The notes beneath the pieces are model-generated. The model worked only from the letters and a program-made list of their open reading frames with translations, did not search any database and was not told the DNA's origin. Shown in pieces: positions 26,755-35,444 of a DNA stretch of 49,345 bases; position 1 is the first letter of the stretch, and every line of letters begins with the position of its first letter. This stretch comes from DATKPE01 sp035524335 (GTDB lineage Bacteria; Bacteroidota; Ignavibacteria; UBA10030; SZUA-254). The stretch covers positions 1 through 49,345 of the forward strand of contig DATKPE010000039.1 in NCBI GenBank assembly GCA_035524335.1, in the 5' to 3' direction. The position numbers and the translations under genes are program-made.

Positions 26755-29431
26755 TCTGCCCGAGCTTCATCAGAATCTCTTCCACGATGTACGGTTTCTT
26801 GATGAAATCCCTCGCCCCCGCATTCACCAGATCGAGTTTCAGTTTCGGATCGAAATACCCGCTTGCGAGAATCACCTGAACGTCCGGTTTGATCTCCTTC
26901 ATCTTCTGGAACAGCTCCCAGCCGCCGATCCCCGGCAGTCCCATGTCGGAGAGGATGACCGAAATCTCCTCGTGGTGCTCGCGGAACAGCGCCAGCGCCT
27001 CAAGACCGTCTCTGGCCGAAGCGACCCTGTACCCGTGATCCTCCAGAAAATTCTTCAGCAGTTCCAGAAGGAGCGTCTCGTCCTCCACGAGGAGAATGAG
27101 CTCCCGCCCTCCCCCGGTCTTCATCTCGGGCGCGGGCGGAGGCGGGGAGACCTGCTGTGTCGCCCGGGCCGTCGGGAAATAGAGCGTGAACGAGGTATTC
27201 TCGTTCGGCTCGCTGACGACATCGGTGAAGCCATGGTGATTATTCACCACGCCGTAAACCACGGCGAGACCCAGACCCGAGCCCTTGCCGAATCCCTTCG
27301 TGGTGAAAAAGGGTTCAAAAATACGCTGGCGGGCATTCTCATCGAGACCGACGCCGGTATCGGTCACCATGATCGAGACGTATTCGTCGGAGGTCGCGGC
27401 GGGGAACCGGTGCCGGAGCTGTTCGCCCTTCGTCCGTCCGGTACTGATCGTCAGCGATCCTCCCCCGTTGCCGCCCCGCTCCTCGCTCATGGCATCCCGC
27501 GCGTTAAGGCAGAGGTTCATCAGCACCTGATGAATCTGCCCCGCGTCGGCGACGATGAGAGGGAGTGAGGAATCGAGAAGCGTTTCCACCGTGATGGTCC
27601 GGGGGAAGGTCTGCCGCACCATCGAGACAATTTCGTTGACGACGGCGTTGACATTGACCGACTCGAGCGTCGGATCGGCCTTCTGGGCAAAGGCGAGGAG
27701 CTGACGCACGAGATTGGCGCCCCGGTCGACGGCATTCTTGATCCGCTCCGTACTGCGGGTGAAATTTTCGGCGCTCTGCCCCCCCGACTCGATGAGGGTC
27801 GCGTAGCCGAGAATGATGCCGAGAATATTGTTGAAATCGTGCGCAATCCCGCCGGCCAGCGTGCCGATCCCCTCCAGCTTCTGCGCCTGCATCAGCTCCT
27901 CCTCCAGAAGCCGGTGCTCGGTGATGTCCCGGATAAACCCGCGGTACGAGATGATCTCCCCCGCGGCATCTCTCGCCGCGGTGGCGCTTTCCGAGAGGAC
28001 CCGCTTCGAACCGTCTCTCCGCTTGACGAGGAACTCGAAATCCTTCACGAACCCGTCCCGCCGGAGCGCTTCCTTGAATACTTCGCGGTCGTCCGGGTTG
28101 AAGTAAATATCCCGCGCGATGTCACTGTGGATGACCTCCTCCTTCGAGGAATAGCCGAGGATCCGGAGGGCCGCCTGGTTGATGTCGAGAATGATCCCCC
28201 CCGGCGTGCTGATGATGATGCCGTCGAGCGATTCTTCGAAGAGGGTCCGGAACTTCTCCTCCGACTGGCCGAGGAGATGCGCGGCGCGCCGCCGGTCGGT
28301 CACATCGCGGAACTGCCAGAGATGCCCGTTAAACCTGTTTCCCCGGGATACGATGGGAATGTAATCCCGCTCCAGTATGCGCCTGTTCTGAAGCAGGATC
28401 TCCTCGCCGAGAGCCAGATCCCTCTCCCGGCTCAGTTCCTGGGCCGACGCGATGAAGCGGACCGGTTCCTGGACGCTCTGTCCCAGAATCCGGTACAGAT
28501 CCCGTTCGGGGAGTCCGACGGGAAGCTGGGATCGGTCGACGGAGAAGATCCGGCAGAATTCCTGGTTGACGAGGAAGACGGATTTATCCTCCGCCTGTAC
28601 GAGGATCCCCGCCATCAGATTCTCGATGAGGCTCTGGAACATCGCCAGGTTCGCCTGCCGTTCCTCCTCGATCCGCTTGCGGTCGGAGATGTCCCGGGTG
28701 ATACCCGCATGGGCCACCGGCACGCCGCGCTGATCCCGGACGACCGAGACCCAGAGCTCGATCGGAAATTCCGTCCCGTCCTTCCGGCGGTTGATGATCT
28801 CGCCGTACCACTCGCCCGAGGCCGTCCGGGCGATCACTTCCTTGTACCCCGGATCCTGCATCCGGGGAGAACGGACAATGGTGACCTTCTCCCCCACCAG
28901 CTCTTCCTCGGTGTACCCGTACACCTCGCAGAACGCCGGATTGACGAAGAGGATGGTATCATCGAGATCGGTCAGGCAGAAGCAGTCGCGGGTACAGCTG
29001 ACGGCATGCGCGAGAAGACGTTCCTTCGTTTCCGCCTCATGCAGGTGCGTGACATCCTGAGCGACGAGGAGAAGCAGATCCTGCACCCGCTCGGAGTCGG
29101 GGGCACGGCGCACCGTGCCTTCCATATACCGGATGACCCCTCCGGGAAAGAGGAGACGGAAGGACAGTTCGTGCTGAGTGCCGCCCTGGAATGCCGTGGA
29201 CAGTTCGGCGGCGACCCGCTCCCTGTCTTCGGGGTGGATGACGCCGAAAAGATCGGTGCGGGCCTGGTCACCCGCGGGAGACGCCAGATGCCGGAATGCG
29301 GGATTCGCAAACGCAATCGCGCCGTCGCGTCCGGCCAGAAGGACAATGTCGGTGATGTGCGTAAGGATGTCGCCGAGCAGCCTGTCGGATGCCGGGCCCG
29401 TTTCCCCCGAACTCACCGTTTTTTCCTGCAT
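26711..29431 (-). CDS. Hybrid sensor histidine kinase with four PAS domains
   Basis: Soluble sensor kinase of about 906 aa; no membrane segment is visible, so the signal is probably cytosolic. Four PAS-like domains cover residues ~15-510 (for example SCTRDCFCLTDLDDTILFVN; ESLDGIIISTPGGIILDIN). The HisKA dimer domain has the phospho-acceptor His in LAGGIAHDFNNILGIIL (about residue 530). The ATPase domain has N-box LCLNARDAM, G1 DTGVGL and G2 GKGSGLGLAVVYG. A C-terminal receiver (about 785-905) has its Asp in VILSDMGLPGIGGW (about 829) and Lys in DFIKKPY. The ATG at 29431 has GGAG upstream; a GTG four codons earlier is possible. No partner regulator is adjacent. The 3' end overlaps the TrmH gene by 44 bases. 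Confidence 0.93.
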   Translation of the reverse strand: MQEKTVSSGETGPASDRLLGDILTHITDIVLLAGRDGAIAFANPAFRHLASPAGDQARTDLFGVIHPEDRERVAAELSTAFQGGTQHELSFRLLFPGGVIRYMEGTVRRAPDSERVQDLLLLVAQDVTHLHEAETKERLLAHAVSCTRDCFCLTDLDDTILFVNPAFCEVYGYTEEELVGEKVTIVRSPRMQDPGYKEVIARTASGEWYGEIINRRKDGTEFPIELWVSVVRDQRGVPVAHAGITRDISDRKRIEEERQANLAMFQSLIENLMAGILVQAEDKSVFLVNQEFCRIFSVDRSQLPVGLPERDLYRILGQSVQEPVRFIASAQELSRERDLALGEEILLQNRRILERDYIPIVSRGNRFNGHLWQFRDVTDRRRAAHLLGQSEEKFRTLFEESLDGIIISTPGGIILDINQAALRILGYSSKEEVIHSDIARDIYFNPDDREVFKEALRRDGFVKDFEFLVKRRDGSKRVLSESATAARDAAGEIISYRGFIRDITEHRLLEEELMQAQKLEGIGTLAGGIAHDFNNILGIILGYATLIESGGQSAENFTRSTERIKNAVDRGANLVRQLLAFAQKADPTLESVNVNAVVNEIVSMVRQTFPRTITVETLLDSSLPLIVADAGQIHQVLMNLCLNARDAMSEERGGNGGGSLTISTGRTKGEQLRHRFPAATSDEYVSIMVTDTGVGLDENARQRIFEPFFTTKGFGKGSGLGLAVVYGVVNNHHGFTDVVSEPNENTSFTLYFPTARATQQVSPPPPAPEMKTGGGRELILLVEDETLLLELLKNFLEDHGYRVASARDGLEALALFREHHEEISVILSDMGLPGIGGWELFQKMKEIKPDVQVILASGYFDPKLKLDLVNAGARDFIKKPYIVEEILMKLGQIIREAKDAVPGSAG

Positions 29432-29482
29432 ATGTCTCCGCACCGGATGTTCGTCTTTACCTCATCGCCGCAAACCGCGGAT

Positions 29483-29511
29483 AATGTAAGAAAGAATTCG
29501 ATGGCCCTCAA
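29483..29511 (-). promoter_or_regulatory. Probable promoter of the hybrid kinase gene
   Basis: TTGAGG (29506-29511, minus strand), 17 bases, TACATT (29483-29488), about 50 bases before the ATG at 29431. Confidence 0.4.
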
Positions 29512-29579
29512 GGGAAATGTGATGGGAATAACGCCGGTGATTGCCGTAAATAGCTGAAAAGACGGGGGATTCGCCGGAT

Positions 29580-30245
29580 TCAGCCGTTGATGTCGTAGGC
29601 GAGGGTGAAATATTCCTCTTTTTCGTGCGTGTGGATCCGGATAACGCCGGCACGGACCAGACGGACCAGGGTCCGCGATGCCCGCCGGTCGCTGATGTTG
29701 ACCATGCGGCCGAATTCGCGCACGGTGATCCGTTCGTGCTGCTCCAGGAAGGTGAAGAGCCTCCGTTCATTCTCGCCGATGCTCAGCCGGAGAGGTTCGC
29801 CGCCGGGGTGTTCGTCGGCCAGAATCTTCACAACCTCCCGGCTCGCCATCATGGTCTTATCCTTCACGCGGATATAGACCCGGGTATTGTCTCCGTTCAA
29901 CCGGTCGGGCTCGCCGAGGTAATAATGCGGTTTTGCGTCGCTTTCACTGATCTGGCAGACGATCACGTCGCGGCCGTCGAACGGGACAATGTCGATTGCG
30001 GGGTGAATCGGCGGGTCACAGAGATCCCTCCCGGCGATTTCGATCAGCTCGATCTCCGATTTTTCGCTTTCGACCCCGACGATGGAGCCGTCGTCGTCGA
30101 CGCCGAACAGGATGGTCCCGCCCCGGGTATTGGCGAAGGAGATGATGGTCCGGGCGATTTTCTCCGCGGAGGAGATGCGTCTCTTGAACTCGATCGAAAA
30201 TCCCTCCCCCTCTTCGATGAGGAGGTTGACGTCATGAAAATTCAC
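29580..30245 (-). CDS. AlbA_2 (Schlafen-like) domain protein with winged helix
   Basis: The 221-aa protein has an AlbA_2 nucleic-acid-binding/ATPase-like domain over residues ~10-120. It is recognised by EGEGFSIEFKRRIS, then ARTIISFANTRGGTILFGVDDDGSIVGV, and the strand DVIVCQISES with YYRIxx-like NTRVYIRVKDKT. A C-terminal winged helix (about 150-210, ITVREFGRMVNISDRRASRTL) suggests DNA binding. Such proteins are often annotated as putative transcriptional regulators. It overlaps the stop/start of ruvX by four bases (30242-30245), so it is the last gene of the relA-HU-ruvX unit. The ligand and target are unknown. Confidence 0.82.
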   Translation of the reverse strand: MNFHDVNLLIEEGEGFSIEFKRRISSAEKIARTIISFANTRGGTILFGVDDDGSIVGVESEKSEIELIEIAGRDLCDPPIHPAIDIVPFDGRDVIVCQISESDAKPHYYLGEPDRLNGDNTRVYIRVKDKTMMASREVVKILADEHPGGEPLRLSIGENERRLFTFLEQHERITVREFGRMVNISDRRASRTLVRLVRAGVIRIHTHEKEEYFTLAYDING

Positions 30246-30670
30246 CGCCGTTCCCCCCGTTCGCGGTCCAGAAACGATTGTGCGATCAGCGCGGCCGCCA
30301 TGGCATCCACGGTTCCCTTCTCCCTCCGGGCTTTCTTCGTGGTGCCCATCGCCCTGAGCGTCTCCGACGCGATGGACGAGGTGAAGCGCTCATCCACGGT
30401 GACGATGCGGCATCCGGTCGCCTCCTTCAGCGAGGCGATGAACCGCTCCACTTCTCCGGCCTTCTGCCCCTTCGCGCCGCTCAGGGTCAGCGGCATGCCG
30501 ACCACGATGGTGTCGGCGTCCTGCTCCTCGGCAAGCCGTCCGATTTCTCCGGCGGCCGAGGGACTATTCCGGATGACGGTCAACGCCCGCGCGATCAGAC
30601 GGAGCGGGTCGCTGACCGCCACGCCGATCCGCGCCGAGCCGTAATCGATTCCCAATACCCTTTTGTGCAC
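30242..30670 (-). CDS. ruvX: RuvX/YqgF Holliday-junction resolvase-like protein
   Basis: RNase H-fold nuclease family required for pre-16S rRNA 5'-end processing and proposed to act on Holliday junctions. The 142-aa product opens KRVLGIDYGSARIGVAVSDPL, the first acidic strand of the family. DTIVVGMPLTLSGAKGQKAGEV (second acidic site), VTVDERFTSSIASETL and a C-terminal DAMAAALIAQSFLD follow. The start codon is GTG at 30670. Length is normal. It is followed by, and overlaps by four bases, the AlbA_2 gene. Confidence 0.94.
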   Translation of the reverse strand: MHKRVLGIDYGSARIGVAVSDPLRLIARALTVIRNSPSAAGEIGRLAEEQDADTIVVGMPLTLSGAKGQKAGEVERFIASLKEATGCRIVTVDERFTSSIASETLRAMGTTKKARREKGTVDAMAAALIAQSFLDRERGERR

Positions 30671-30723
30671 CGGTTTACCTGGAATGAACGGCAGGCTCCG
30701 TTCCTCCTACCGGAACACCGGCA

Positions 30724-31053
30724 CTACTCTGCCAGCGGTTTCGACAGGAAGGTTTTCAGAAGCTTGCTCGGTTTGAAATGAGTTTTCCGCCGGGGAGGGA
30801 CGTAGATGATCTCACCCGACCGGGGATTCCGCGCTTTTGGTTTCGACTTGGTCTGTTTCACTTCGAACACGCCGAAGTCGCGTATCTCGATCCGGAGTTC
30901 CGGATCGGCGGACATCATCGTCTCGCGCAGAGCGGTAAAGGTCTGCTCGACCCACCGGGCGCTCTCCACCAGGTTCTGCCCGGTGGCGGCCGCGACCCGT
31001 TTGATGATGTCGCGCTTCGTGATCGTTCGCATGCGCGGTTCGTGAAGACTCAT
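30724..31053 (-). CDS. HU/IHF-family DNA-binding protein
   Basis: The 109-aa histone-like protein has the HU fold: helical N-terminus TKRDIIKRVAAATGQNLVES, then IEIRDFGVFEVKQTKSKPKARNPRSGE with the beta-arm. The arm is RNPRSGEIIYVPPRRKTHFKPSK and ends in a proline-tipped DNA-intercalating loop typical of IHF/HU. The N-terminal extension MSLHEPRMRT is slightly longer than in standard HU. A GAGGAGA ribosome site precedes the ATG at 31053, only 15 bases behind the relA/spoT stop. It could be HU or a single-chain IHF homologue; the two cannot be told apart here. Confidence 0.92.
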   Translation of the reverse strand: MSLHEPRMRTITKRDIIKRVAAATGQNLVESARWVEQTFTALRETMMSADPELRIEIRDFGVFEVKQTKSKPKARNPRSGEIIYVPPRRKTHFKPSKLLKTFLSKPLAE

Positions 31054-31068
31054 AGGCTTCTCCTCATG

Positions 31069-33258
31069 TTACTCCATCAATCGTTCAGCACGAAATACAC
31101 CCCTGATTTTCTTCAACTTCTCGATGATGCGGTCCAGATGCTCAGTATTCCTGACGCCGATGATGATCGTGCCGTCAAAGAGAGAATCCTTCGTATCGAT
31201 CTTGACACCGCGAATGTTTGTGTTCTGATAGGTGGAAATGGTGTGGGTCACATCGTTCAGCATCCCGGTCCGGTCCTCCCCCGAAAGGTGGACCGCCGCC
31301 GGATATTCGACCCCGTTCGCAACAGGCCAGCCGACCTCCACGATCCGCACCGGATCGGCGACCATCATGGCCTGGAGGTTCCTGCACGAACGGAGGTGGA
31401 TCTTGACCCCCTCCCCCTTGGTGATGTAGCCGACGATCTCATCCCCGGGGATCGGGTTGCAGCATTTTGCAAATGCATGGAGAAAATTATCGTGCGTTCC
31501 CAGAATCGTAATGCCCCGCGTCAGCGTCCGCGCCGTCGTGAGGAAACGGTTGAAGATGCCTTCGTCCGTCGGCGCCGGCTCCGGCTCCGCCATCGTATGC
31601 TTCTGCCGCAGTTCCACTTCCTGCAGAACCGCCTCGGGCGACAGCTCCCCGCGCCGGATCCTGAGGAAGAATTCCCGCATGTCGTTCAGCCGGAAATCTC
31701 CCAGCATGCGCGACAGTTCGTCTTCGCTGATGTGGACTTTCGCCTTCCGCAGTCGTTTTTCCCAGAGTTCCCGCCCTTCCTGAATCTCCTTCCGTTCCTC
31801 TTCCTTCATCCATTTCCGGATGTGCGCCTTGGCCTTGTGCGTAACGACAATCTGCTCCCAGTCGGGTTTCGGCGTCTGATGCTTGGAGGTGATGATCTCC
31901 ACCTGATCGCCGCTGTGGAGAGGCGTCTCCAGCGAGACGATCCGCCCGTTCACCTTCGCGCTCAGGCAGTGGACTCCCACATTCGAGTGAACGGCGAAGG
32001 CGAAATCGACCGGTGTGGCCCCCTGCGGAAGTATCTTCAGTTCCCCCTTCGGCGTGAAAACATATATTTCATCCTGATAAAGGTTCAGCTTGAAGCTTTC
32101 CATCAGCTGGGAATCGAGCGATTCATCATCGGCGTGCTCGAATATCTCGCGGACCCAGCTGATCCAGTTCTCGAGCTCCTCGTCGAGCGTCGTCATGTTC
32201 TCCTTGTACTTCCAGTGGGCCGCGACCCCCTTTTCCGCAATTTCATGCATCGCCCGGGTCCGGATCTGCACTTCGACCTTTTTTCCGTCCGGTCCGACGA
32301 CGGTCGCGTGGAGCGACTGGTAACCGTTCTTCTTCGGCACGGAAATGTAGTTTTTGAACCGTTCCGGGATCGGAATATAGATCGAGGAGAGAATGCCGTA
32401 CGCAATGAAGCAGTCGTTCACATTCTCCGTGTCGAGGATGATCCTCACCGCGAACAGGTCGTAGATCTCCTCGAACGGCTTCGACCTGTTGACCATCTTG
32501 TTGTAAATGCTGTAGAGGTGCTTCGGCCGTCCCTCCACCTCGATCTGCATCTTCTCCTCGAGGAGCCGCTTTTCGATCGGCTCGATGAACTTCCGGATGT
32601 AGCTCTCCCGTTCCCGCCGGCGCGATTTCAGCTTCCGGGAGATGTCGTCGTATTCCGCCGGCTGGAGATACTTGAAGGCGAGATCCTCCAGCTCCCATTT
32701 GATCTTTGCGAGACCGAACCGGTGCGCAAACGGCGCATAAATGTCGAGGGTCTCCTTCGCCATTCTCACCTGCCGGTCCTTCGGGAGATAGGCCAGCGTA
32801 CGCATGTTGTGGAGCCGGTCCGCGAACTTGATCAGCATCACCCTGATATCATTGACCATCGAGAGGAGAAGCTTGCGGTAGCTTTCCGCCTGCGTAACCT
32901 CATGACTTTTAAATATATCGGATATCTTCGTCGCCCCGTCGACGATATTCGCGATGGTATCGCCGAATTCCTGCTTGATATCCTTGATCGTGAATTCCGT
33001 ATCCTCGACCACATCGTGCATGAGCGCGCTTGCGACCGAGATGTCGTCCAGAGGGATCTCCTTCGCGACGACCAGCGCAACTTCGTAGGGATGATTGAAA
33101 AAAGGATCCCCCGAAGCCCTGATATCGTTCTTATGGGCCTCCAGACTGAATTCAAATGCCCGGCGAATGAGATCCTCGTTCACATTCCGCAGGTTTTTCC
33201 TGCAGACGGCCAGAAGATCATCGAGCTTCTTCTTATATATTCCGTTGCGCGCACTCAT
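31069..33258 (-). CDS. Bifunctional (p)ppGpp synthetase/hydrolase (RelA/SpoT)
   Basis: The 729-aa stringent-response enzyme. The N-terminal HD hydrolase domain is intact (SALMHDVVEDTEFT, about residues 78-91), indicating hydrolysis as well as synthesis. The synthetase domain follows (YISVPKKNGYQSLHATVVGP, VEVQIRTRAMHEIAEKGVAA), then a TGS domain (IYVFTPKGELKILPQGATPV), a conserved zinc-finger-type region (AKCCNPIPGDEIVGYITKGEG) and a C-terminal ACT domain (HLSGEDRTGMLNDVTHTIS). This is the single Rel type found in most bacteria outside the gamma-proteobacteria. It is driven by the near-perfect promoter at 33315-33343 and heads the relA-HU-ruvX-AlbA_2 unit. Confidence 0.95.
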   Translation of the reverse strand: MSARNGIYKKKLDDLLAVCRKNLRNVNEDLIRRAFEFSLEAHKNDIRASGDPFFNHPYEVALVVAKEIPLDDISVASALMHDVVEDTEFTIKDIKQEFGDTIANIVDGATKISDIFKSHEVTQAESYRKLLLSMVNDIRVMLIKFADRLHNMRTLAYLPKDRQVRMAKETLDIYAPFAHRFGLAKIKWELEDLAFKYLQPAEYDDISRKLKSRRRERESYIRKFIEPIEKRLLEEKMQIEVEGRPKHLYSIYNKMVNRSKPFEEIYDLFAVRIILDTENVNDCFIAYGILSSIYIPIPERFKNYISVPKKNGYQSLHATVVGPDGKKVEVQIRTRAMHEIAEKGVAAHWKYKENMTTLDEELENWISWVREIFEHADDESLDSQLMESFKLNLYQDEIYVFTPKGELKILPQGATPVDFAFAVHSNVGVHCLSAKVNGRIVSLETPLHSGDQVEIITSKHQTPKPDWEQIVVTHKAKAHIRKWMKEEERKEIQEGRELWEKRLRKAKVHISEDELSRMLGDFRLNDMREFFLRIRRGELSPEAVLQEVELRQKHTMAEPEPAPTDEGIFNRFLTTARTLTRGITILGTHDNFLHAFAKCCNPIPGDEIVGYITKGEGVKIHLRSCRNLQAMMVADPVRIVEVGWPVANGVEYPAAVHLSGEDRTGMLNDVTHTISTYQNTNIRGVKIDTKDSLFDGTIIIGVRNTEHLDRIIEKLKKIRGVFRAERLME

Positions 33259-33314
33259 GGGGATTCAGTAATTCAACCCGGCGGGGAAAAATTGCTGGAA
33301 ACAACTGTTGATAA

Positions 33315-33343
33315 AATATACATGAGACCCGCGTGAATGTCAA
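33315..33343 (-). promoter_or_regulatory. Near-consensus sigma-70 promoter of relA/spoT
   Basis: TTGACA (33338-33343, minus strand), exactly 17 bases, TATATT (33315-33320): a full match in the -35 box and five of six in the -10. The leader to the ATG at 33258 is about 50 bases. Strongest promoter in the window. Confidence 0.75.
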
Positions 33344-33389
33344 TCCCACCACCAGGTCTGTATTGCGGAAAACTGCGGTAATTTACAGC

Positions 33390-34019
33390 TTATTCGGCCG
33401 TTCCGAACATCCGGTCTCCGGCATCTCCCAATCCGGGAAGAATATACCCTTTTTCATTCAGCTCTCGGTCGAGAGCACAGGTATAAATCCTGATCCCGGG
33501 ATGCCGTCTCCGGAGAGCTTTCACCCCTTCCGGCGCCGCGACGAGACTGACAAACCGGATCTTCTTCGCGCCCCGCTCCTTCAGAACCGTCACCGCCGAT
33601 GTTGCACTCCCGCCCGTCGCAAGCATCGGATCGAGCAGGATGACGAGAGCACGCCCCAGCTTGCGTGGAAATTTGAGATAATAATCGACCGGATTGAGCG
33701 TCACTTCGTCCCGGTACAGCCCGATATGCCCCACCCGGGCGTCGGGCAGAACCTCGACAAATCCGCCCACCAGTCCGAGTCCGGCCCTGAGTATCGGCAC
33801 AAGAATGATCGGATCGACCATCGCGTGCCCCTCGGTCCGTTCCAGCGGCGTCACGACGCCGATCGTCTTGGTGTCGAGATCGCTTGTCACCTCGTATGCC
33901 ATGATGCTCGCGATACGGCGGAGAACGGACCGGAACACGTTGCTCGGCGTTTCGCGGTTCCGCAGGACCGTCAGGTCCCGCTGGATGAGAGGATGTCTGA
34001 TGAGAATGAGATTTTTCAT
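33390..34019 (-). CDS. upp: Uracil phosphoribosyltransferase
   Basis: Salvages uracil to UMP with PRPP. The 209-aa product begins MKNLILIRHPLIQRDLTVLR and contains ILVPILRAGLGLVGGFVEVL and the PRPP-binding loop VILLDPMLATGGSATSAV (about residues 127-144). The C-terminal uracil site is near the end, GYILPGLGDAGDRMFGT. The longer in-frame extension to 34127 enters the upstream flavoprotein gene and is not used. The ATG at 34019 lies 26 bases after the flavoprotein stop, suggesting co-transcription. Length is typical. Confidence 0.96.
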   Translation of the reverse strand: MKNLILIRHPLIQRDLTVLRNRETPSNVFRSVLRRIASIMAYEVTSDLDTKTIGVVTPLERTEGHAMVDPIILVPILRAGLGLVGGFVEVLPDARVGHIGLYRDEVTLNPVDYYLKFPRKLGRALVILLDPMLATGGSATSAVTVLKERGAKKIRFVSLVAAPEGVKALRRRHPGIRIYTCALDRELNEKGYILPGLGDAGDRMFGTAE

Positions 34020-34045
34020 CGTTGTCCCGTCTGTGCGTTTCCTGT

Positions 34046-35407
34046 TCATGATATTTTTTTCACCGCCTGCTGTGCCGCGATAAGCAGAGGATCCCAGAGC
34101 GGCGTGAACGGCGGCGTATAACAACAATCGAGATCTGCCAGCTGGCGGACGGTGAGGCCGTTCCGGATCGCGAGGCTGAGCGTGGCGGCCCGGAGGATCG
34201 CGCCCGCGGGGCCGGTAAGATTCGCGCCGAGCAGACGCCCCGTCCTCCGCTCGAACAACAGCCGGACGTTGAGTTTCTGAGCATCGGGGAAGAGCGCAAT
34301 TTTTTCGTAGGCATGAATCGAGACCGATTCCGCCGCGATGCCCGCGGACGCCGCCTCACGGCTGTGGATCCCGACCGCTGCGACCTGCAGGCCGAAGACC
34401 CGCACGCCCATCGCCCGGACAACCCCCTCGAACTTTATCCTCCCCCCCGACGCATTCTCCCCGGCAATCCAGCCGGTCCGGCTCGCGAGCGTTGCGAGCG
34501 CCAGAACCATCCGTTCACCCGTCACGGCGTTGACAAGCTCACAGCAATCCCCGGCGGCGTAAATCGCGTCTGCGCTCGTCTGCTGGCGGTTGTTCGTCAG
34601 GATTCCCCCGTACGCCCCCATCCGCAGTCCGGCCGATTTTGCGAGCGACGCGTTCGGCACAACCCCGATCGCCGTCAGGACCAGATCGGCCTCAAATGTG
34701 CCCTTCGTGGTCACGACATGTCCGACCGCGGAATTTTTTCCCGGGACGAACCCCTCCACTTCTGCGTCGGGTATCAGTACGACGCCGTTCCGTTCCAGCT
34801 CCCACCGGACAGCTTCCCGGGTTTCATCCTCCAGGCCGGGCATCGGCAGACGGCCGCGGTGCACGAGAGTCACTGCAAGCCCGCGGGCGCGGAATGCCTC
34901 TGCCGTTTCCATTGCCACATATCCGCCCCCCACGATCACTGCCTGTTTCGGTGTTTCGGTCTCGAGATACCGCGCGATGGCGAGTGTATCGCTCCGGGAT
35001 CCGAGACAGAAGACATTCCGTGCATCCTCGTGGGGGATTCCGAGGCGGCGGGGATGCGCTCCTGTTGCGAGAATGAGGGCGTCGTACTTCACCTCCTCGG
35101 ATCTCTGAGCGTGCAGGTCGCGGACGACGACCGTTTTCCGGGAAGGAATGATCCGCTCGGCGAAATGGCCGACCCGGACATCTATCCGTTTCTCATCCCT
35201 GAGCCGTTCGGGGGTGTAGATGACCAGCTTTTCCTCGGAGGGAAGGGATCCGCCGAGAACATAGGGCGTCTCACAGATGCCGTAGGACACGGTCTCCGAG
35301 GCCTCAAAGAGGATAACGTCGGCCTGCGGGTTGGTCCGCGCGGCCTTTGCCGCGGCGCTCGGTCCAGCAGCGAGTCCGCCGATCACCACAATCCGCATGC
35401 GTTTCAT
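34046..35407 (-). CDS. CoA-disulfide reductase/NADH oxidase-like flavoprotein
   Basis: FAD- and NAD(P)H-dependent oxidoreductase, 453 aa. FAD-binding GGLAAGPSAAAKAARTNP lies at the N-terminus (residues 10-27). A single redox cysteine, Cys45 in VSYGICETPYVLGG, sits where CoA-disulfide reductases and NADH oxidases carry the 'NCGLPY' cysteine. NAD-binding AVIVGGGYVAMETAEAFRARG, the ATG motif LILATGAHPRRLG, the second FAD motif SADAIYAAGDCCELV and a C-terminal dimerisation domain follow. No rhodanese domain is fused. Likely reduces CoA-disulfide, polysulfide or O2; the exact acceptor is unclear. The active-site motif is changed (CETPY for CGLPY). Start ATG at 35407; a second ATG is three codons in. 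Confidence 0.85.
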   Translation of the reverse strand: MKRMRIVVIGGLAAGPSAAAKAARTNPQADVILFEASETVSYGICETPYVLGGSLPSEEKLVIYTPERLRDEKRIDVRVGHFAERIIPSRKTVVVRDLHAQRSEEVKYDALILATGAHPRRLGIPHEDARNVFCLGSRSDTLAIARYLETETPKQAVIVGGGYVAMETAEAFRARGLAVTLVHRGRLPMPGLEDETREAVRWELERNGVVLIPDAEVEGFVPGKNSAVGHVVTTKGTFEADLVLTAIGVVPNASLAKSAGLRMGAYGGILTNNRQQTSADAIYAAGDCCELVNAVTGERMVLALATLASRTGWIAGENASGGRIKFEGVVRAMGVRVFGLQVAAVGIHSREAASAGIAAESVSIHAYEKIALFPDAQKLNVRLLFERRTGRLLGANLTGPAGAILRAATLSLAIRNGLTVRQLADLDCCYTPPFTPLWDPLLIAAQQAVKKIS

Positions 35408-35444
35408 CGTTTCCGCTTTCCGGGTGCGGCTGTCACCGTTCTGT

